Of a stretch of DNA of 64,000 nt, positions 60,468 to 64,000 are shown piece by piece. Each line of letters starts with the position of its first letter. Position 1 is the stretch's first letter. The notes beneath the pieces were generated by a model. The model was given only the letters and a program-made list of their open reading frames with translations, was not told the DNA's origin and searched no databases. This stretch comes from Halichondria panicea (taxonomy: Eukaryota > Porifera > Demospongiae > Suberitida > Halichondriidae): assembly GCF_963675165.1 (NCBI RefSeq), contig NC_087378.1:1977525-2041524 (forward strand), in the 5' to 3' direction. The position numbers and the translations under genes were made by a program.

Positions 60468-62075
60468 CTACAGTTTGGCCTTAGTGACCTTCGGATCACC
60501 TAACATTCTATAATAGTCCATTCCTCTCCTGAGGGTGACTGTCATTACTGCCCCAGCCTTGGTGGTGTCTGTAGCCAGCTCCAGAATGCCTTCAGCCACC
60601 TTCTCAGGACTGTGTGTGGGGGGGAGGGGGGGGGAGGGGGGACACATGAAAACAAGACTATCAAAGTATGACTCAGAAAGACAAATTCATACAGACTGAA
60701 TAAAGGGTAAGGGATACTATCAGCCATGCCTTTTTCGATTTGTAAGCAATTACCAATCCATTAGATAGGCATTTCAAAGGGCGACAAAATGCATTATTAT
60801 TTTGATCGTGAAAACAGTCGGATAAATCACCAAGCTTGTAATAATAGCCTATGCTGCTTTTCTTCGATATGGAATGTACACATCACATGTAGTTCACACA
60901 CACTCTAAAACTATCACTATAGCCTTACGTTAATAATCCAATGCTCTTCACGAGGGCTTTTGTCTCCTCATTCATTCCAATCATGCTGTCGTTAACGATG
61001 GCTGTGTCAGCAAACTCAGGACAGATGCAGTTGACCCTTATACCGTCACTCTGCGCCAACTCCCTCAAGCTCCTGCTGAACCCCACCACACCGTGCTTGC
61101 TCGCACAGTACACGGGGGCAAAGGTCATACCAATGAGGCCTGGATAAAAAAGCGACAAATTTGCATCCATATAAGCAACAAAAATGTTTGGATTCAGTGA
61201 GTCATAAATTTTAAGTCTTGAACACATACTAAATACAGAGCAAATTCAACACTCTATTTCTCGATTTTTATAGGCATCTCAAAGCTTATAGCCTCAAAAA
61301 TATCATAAACGATGACTGTTGGTCCATTTTTTAGATCTGACATTGTCTCACCTCCCATTGAAGCAACGTTGATAATGGTGCCTCCTCTACCCCCATTGCT
61401 AGTGGACATGTGCTCCACCCCCAGCCTTGTGCCCTCAATCACCGCCACCTGCAGACACAGCCGTCATGTGACCAACCACACAGACAGTAACACACACATT
61501 TATACCAGATTGATGTCAATCATTTTCTTCCACTTGAGCTCGTTTCCAATGCCAGCATTATTGAGCACAATGTCCAGTCCTCCAAACATTTGCTTGGTTC
61601 GCTCAAATGCAGCTGCCTGTGAGAAAAAATACTATCAGAAACCATAATTATTACCACAAAACCTATCCAAGCATTATCACACGCCCAGAGCACCACTCTG
61701 GACCAGTAAAGTAGGTAGATCGCTACAGTTTAATAATTTAGTACCAGGTCTTTGCTCTTGGTCACGTCCACCATAGTAAACATTACATCACTTGAGGAGA
61801 ACTCTTTTTGAAGGGAGGAACAGGAGCTCTTGCCAACAATCTCATTGACATCCAGCATGCTTACCTGAGATTCATAAAAACAGTTATCAAACAATATTAA
61901 ACATGATTAATGATATGATATCAATATGGATATGGACCATATCATATCCATAATAGCAGGTACATTTTATTTTCAGCTAGCTTACCTTTGCTCCATTTTT
62001 AAGCAGAAGTCTAGTAGCTGCCAGCCCAATGCCTTGAGCAGCCCCAGTGATAAGAGCAACTTTACTAGCCAACAT
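60468..62075 (-). CDS. 15-hydroxyprostaglandin dehydrogenase-like short-chain dehydrogenase, copy 2
   Basis: Six exons, 62075..61986, 61864..61745, 61616..61506, 61448..61352, 61139..60929 and 60609..60468, encode 256 residues with the same exon sizes as copy 1. TGAAQGIG, LDVNE (NAD+-type Asp35), NNAG, ASMGG (Ser137) and YCASK (Tyr150, Lys154) are all intact. Differences from copy 1 are scattered (IGLAATRLLLKNGAK versus IGLEATRLLLRNGAK; MDYYRMLGDPKVTKAKL versus IDYYSMLGDPKVTKAEV), consistent with a fairly recent duplication. Introns are short (50-320 bp), unlike copy 1. The nucleophosmin pseudogene sits between the copies, so duplication and rearrangement affected the whole region. Confidence 0.94.
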
Positions 62076-62332
62076 ACTGACTCTTTGTTAATAGGTAAAG
62101 ATCATTACCAAAACACTTTGCATATAGAGGTTATGCAGATCCGCCCACTTCCGGCCAAAACTCCCTAATAATAATTAATAATAATTATGTAGGTAAAGAT
62201 CATTAAGTGTATTTATGAATTCAGCTTTAGGGAGTTTGTATTATCAAGAGTTCATTAGGACTCTTGGTATGGTGCATAACATTATCCTGAGTGTATAAAA
62301 TCATGATTGGTGAATGCGACAATTTAAAAGGT

Positions 62333-63922
62333 TCATTGAGGCATTGATGGCAGTTCTGGAAAGGTGGCTCCATACTCAGAGGTAAGGGCCATGATGGCTC
62401 CAGCCTTGCTTGTGTCCAGGATCAACTTGAGCACTCCAACAGCCACTTGGTCAGCACTGGAGGGAGGGGAGGCCGGAATGATACACTTACAGAAGCACCA
62501 TTCCCTTTACAAAGTACTAGATATCTACTTACACCTGCTACATTTCACACATACTATAGCACACTAAACATTAATACTAAAGTACACCATCCACCCACAT
62601 GGCTCACCTGAGCATGGTAGCCTTGACGTACTCTTGCACCTCTTTGGAGAGAGGGGACTGGTCAGTGAACATGTCCTTGACCATGGCCGTGTTGACCATC
62701 CCGGGGCAGATGCAGTTCACACGAATACCATCACTCTTCGCAAGGTCCTGCAAACACACACATTTTTGAGTATTCAAGTCTTGTTAGGATTAACAGTCTA
62801 GAGTTACACACTAGTATCACACTACATTTTTGTGTGAAATTCGATGCTGTGTCTAAACGTGGCATACCAATAGCATACCCATCTCACATTGTATTGATTA
62901 CAGTCATTCCTTACAAGTGCCAACTCATCAGGTGCAGTATAACTTATACAGGTAGTAAGAGATTATTAAGTTGGGACTTACCTTTTTGCAGCGAGTGTAG
63001 CCAACAATGGCATGCTTGGTGGCACAGTAGGTGGGTGCGTACGGGTTGGGCACATATCCTAGAGACACAGAGAGTTATGTGGGTGGGAATGCATTCTTGG
63101 AAACATAATAATGACCACTGGTAGTGCATTATTGTAAACAAATATCCCCCTCACTAAAAGAGTTGGCATGGTAATTCTATAGAATCCAATCAGTCAAAAT
63201 GTTGCTAAGTACCAGTGAAATCATTGCCCCACACCCTTGGGACTAGGAGGCTAACTATGAGCCTGTAATTCCTCACACCTCGTTCTCAGTATCATTTACT
63301 CCCACATCCTAATACATAACCTTATATAAACTCTAGGAATTACTTGTGTATATAATAGAGTCAGTAGTCACCTGCGACAGAGGCTGTGTTGATGACCACT
63401 CCGCCTTGTCCCCCGTTGCGTGTGGACATGTGATGGATGGCCAAGTGGACTCCTTCTATCATGGCCATCTGTGTGTGTGTATGTGGGGAGGGGATAGATG
63501 ATAACTCCGCGTATCAGCCAAAGAATGAGTGAGAGAGTGCAACTAGTCAACTGTATTTTGGTGTTTGTTTTGGTACATCAATTAGTGAGCTAAAAAGGCC
63601 ACAATTATTATAAAACCATGGCAACGTGGTTTGTTTTGGCTGAGAGAGGTACACCACATTCAATACCAGACAACACCTTTGTATCAACATGTACTGAGAA
63701 GTATGAACTACTACACAATACTGCTGTACGGAATGTTATACTGCAGCTGTCTACTTGCAAATTGACAGAGTTAAATAGTCTAAGGCTTCCGTGAGATATT
63801 CAAATTCTCACCATATTTGTCTCCACCAATTTTCTCCAGTCTACTTCATTAGCCACACCGGCATTGTTGCACACTATGTCCAGACCATTGAACCACTCCT
63901 TGGTCTTGGTAAACGCTTTTAC
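62333..63922 (-). CDS. 15-PGDH-like short-chain dehydrogenase, copy 3 (5' end beyond window)
   Basis: Visible exons: 63922..63812, 63468..63372, 63058..62982, 62747..62608, 62456..62333; the exons for the nucleotide-binding N-terminus lie past 64000. Conserved features: GLDIVCNNAG, NTASVAG with the catalytic Ser, YCATK with Tyr and Lys, and VNCICPGMVNTAMV. It ends PELPSMPQ. It is clearly older than the copy 1/2 split: many substitutions, and one extra intron (62748..62981) that divides the exon holding the YCATK motif in the other two. The substrate is unknown; the arrangement indicates a local SDR gene family on one strand. Confidence 0.9.
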
Positions 63923-64000
63923 CTGATGTGTGAGATATACCGGGGTACAGAGTATAGTGGTTGTGATGCACTAGGGCAGTCAAAGCATTAGTAACTCTAG

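Overview
This is animal nuclear DNA: every long gene is split by many short GT-AG introns, and there are no operons or bacterial signals. A short-chain collagen of the sponge C4/spongin type, very compact intergenic spaces and many small inverted-repeat transposons point to a demosponge; Amphimedon queenslandica or a close relative is my best guess, by recognition and not by database search. Exon limits were set by hand from splice sites and reading phase and checked against remembered metazoan orthologues. Most should be right to the base, but none has transcript support here.

Layout. 1-7728 (+): the 3' part of FANCI, with its 5' end outside the window. 8319-9478 (+): a small single-pass membrane protein with one Ig-like domain. 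9670-11029 (-): a short-chain collagen. 11189-13697 (-): a secreted protein with five Ig-like repeats. 13987-14769 (-): FAHD1 acylpyruvase, head to head with 14931-17142 (+), a secreted PEBP-family protein. 17406-24608 (-): WDR91, whose last intron (3.8 kb) holds an unrelated intronless gene at 19708-20109 (+). 24922-28728 (+): ZRANB1/TRABID deubiquitinase. 29098-37991 (-): a complete 31-exon RAD50. 38157-42259 (-): a TBC1D12/14-type RabGAP. 42290-43660: a broken tandem copy of the UNG 3' half, interrupted by a non-LTR retrotransposon. 44044-45324 (-): intact UNG, head to head with 45519-49187 (+), a nucleophosmin/nucleoplasmin gene. 50610-57434, 60468-62075 and 62333-63922 (all -): three 15-PGDH-like short-chain dehydrogenases, the third cut by the window end. 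A scrambled nucleophosmin pseudogene lies between the first two (57650-59215).

The left 45 kb is gene-dense. The right 15 kb is repeat-rich, with inflated introns carrying pogo/Tigger-like, piggyBac-like and other inverted-repeat elements. FANCI, RAD50 and UNG are all DNA-repair genes, and WDR91 and the TBC1D protein both act on Rab-controlled endosomal or autophagic membranes. The proximity may be chance.

Most interesting points: (1) downstream exons of the nucleophosmin gene encode what looks like the vertebrate NPM1 C-terminal three-helix domain, with an alternative short C-terminus; (2) WDR91 has a textbook U12-type AT-AC intron; (3) a lineage-specific intronless gene is nested in WDR91; (4) the tandemly duplicated, LINE-interrupted UNG copy; (5) intron phases that would allow the Ig-repeat gene to splice into the collagen gene.
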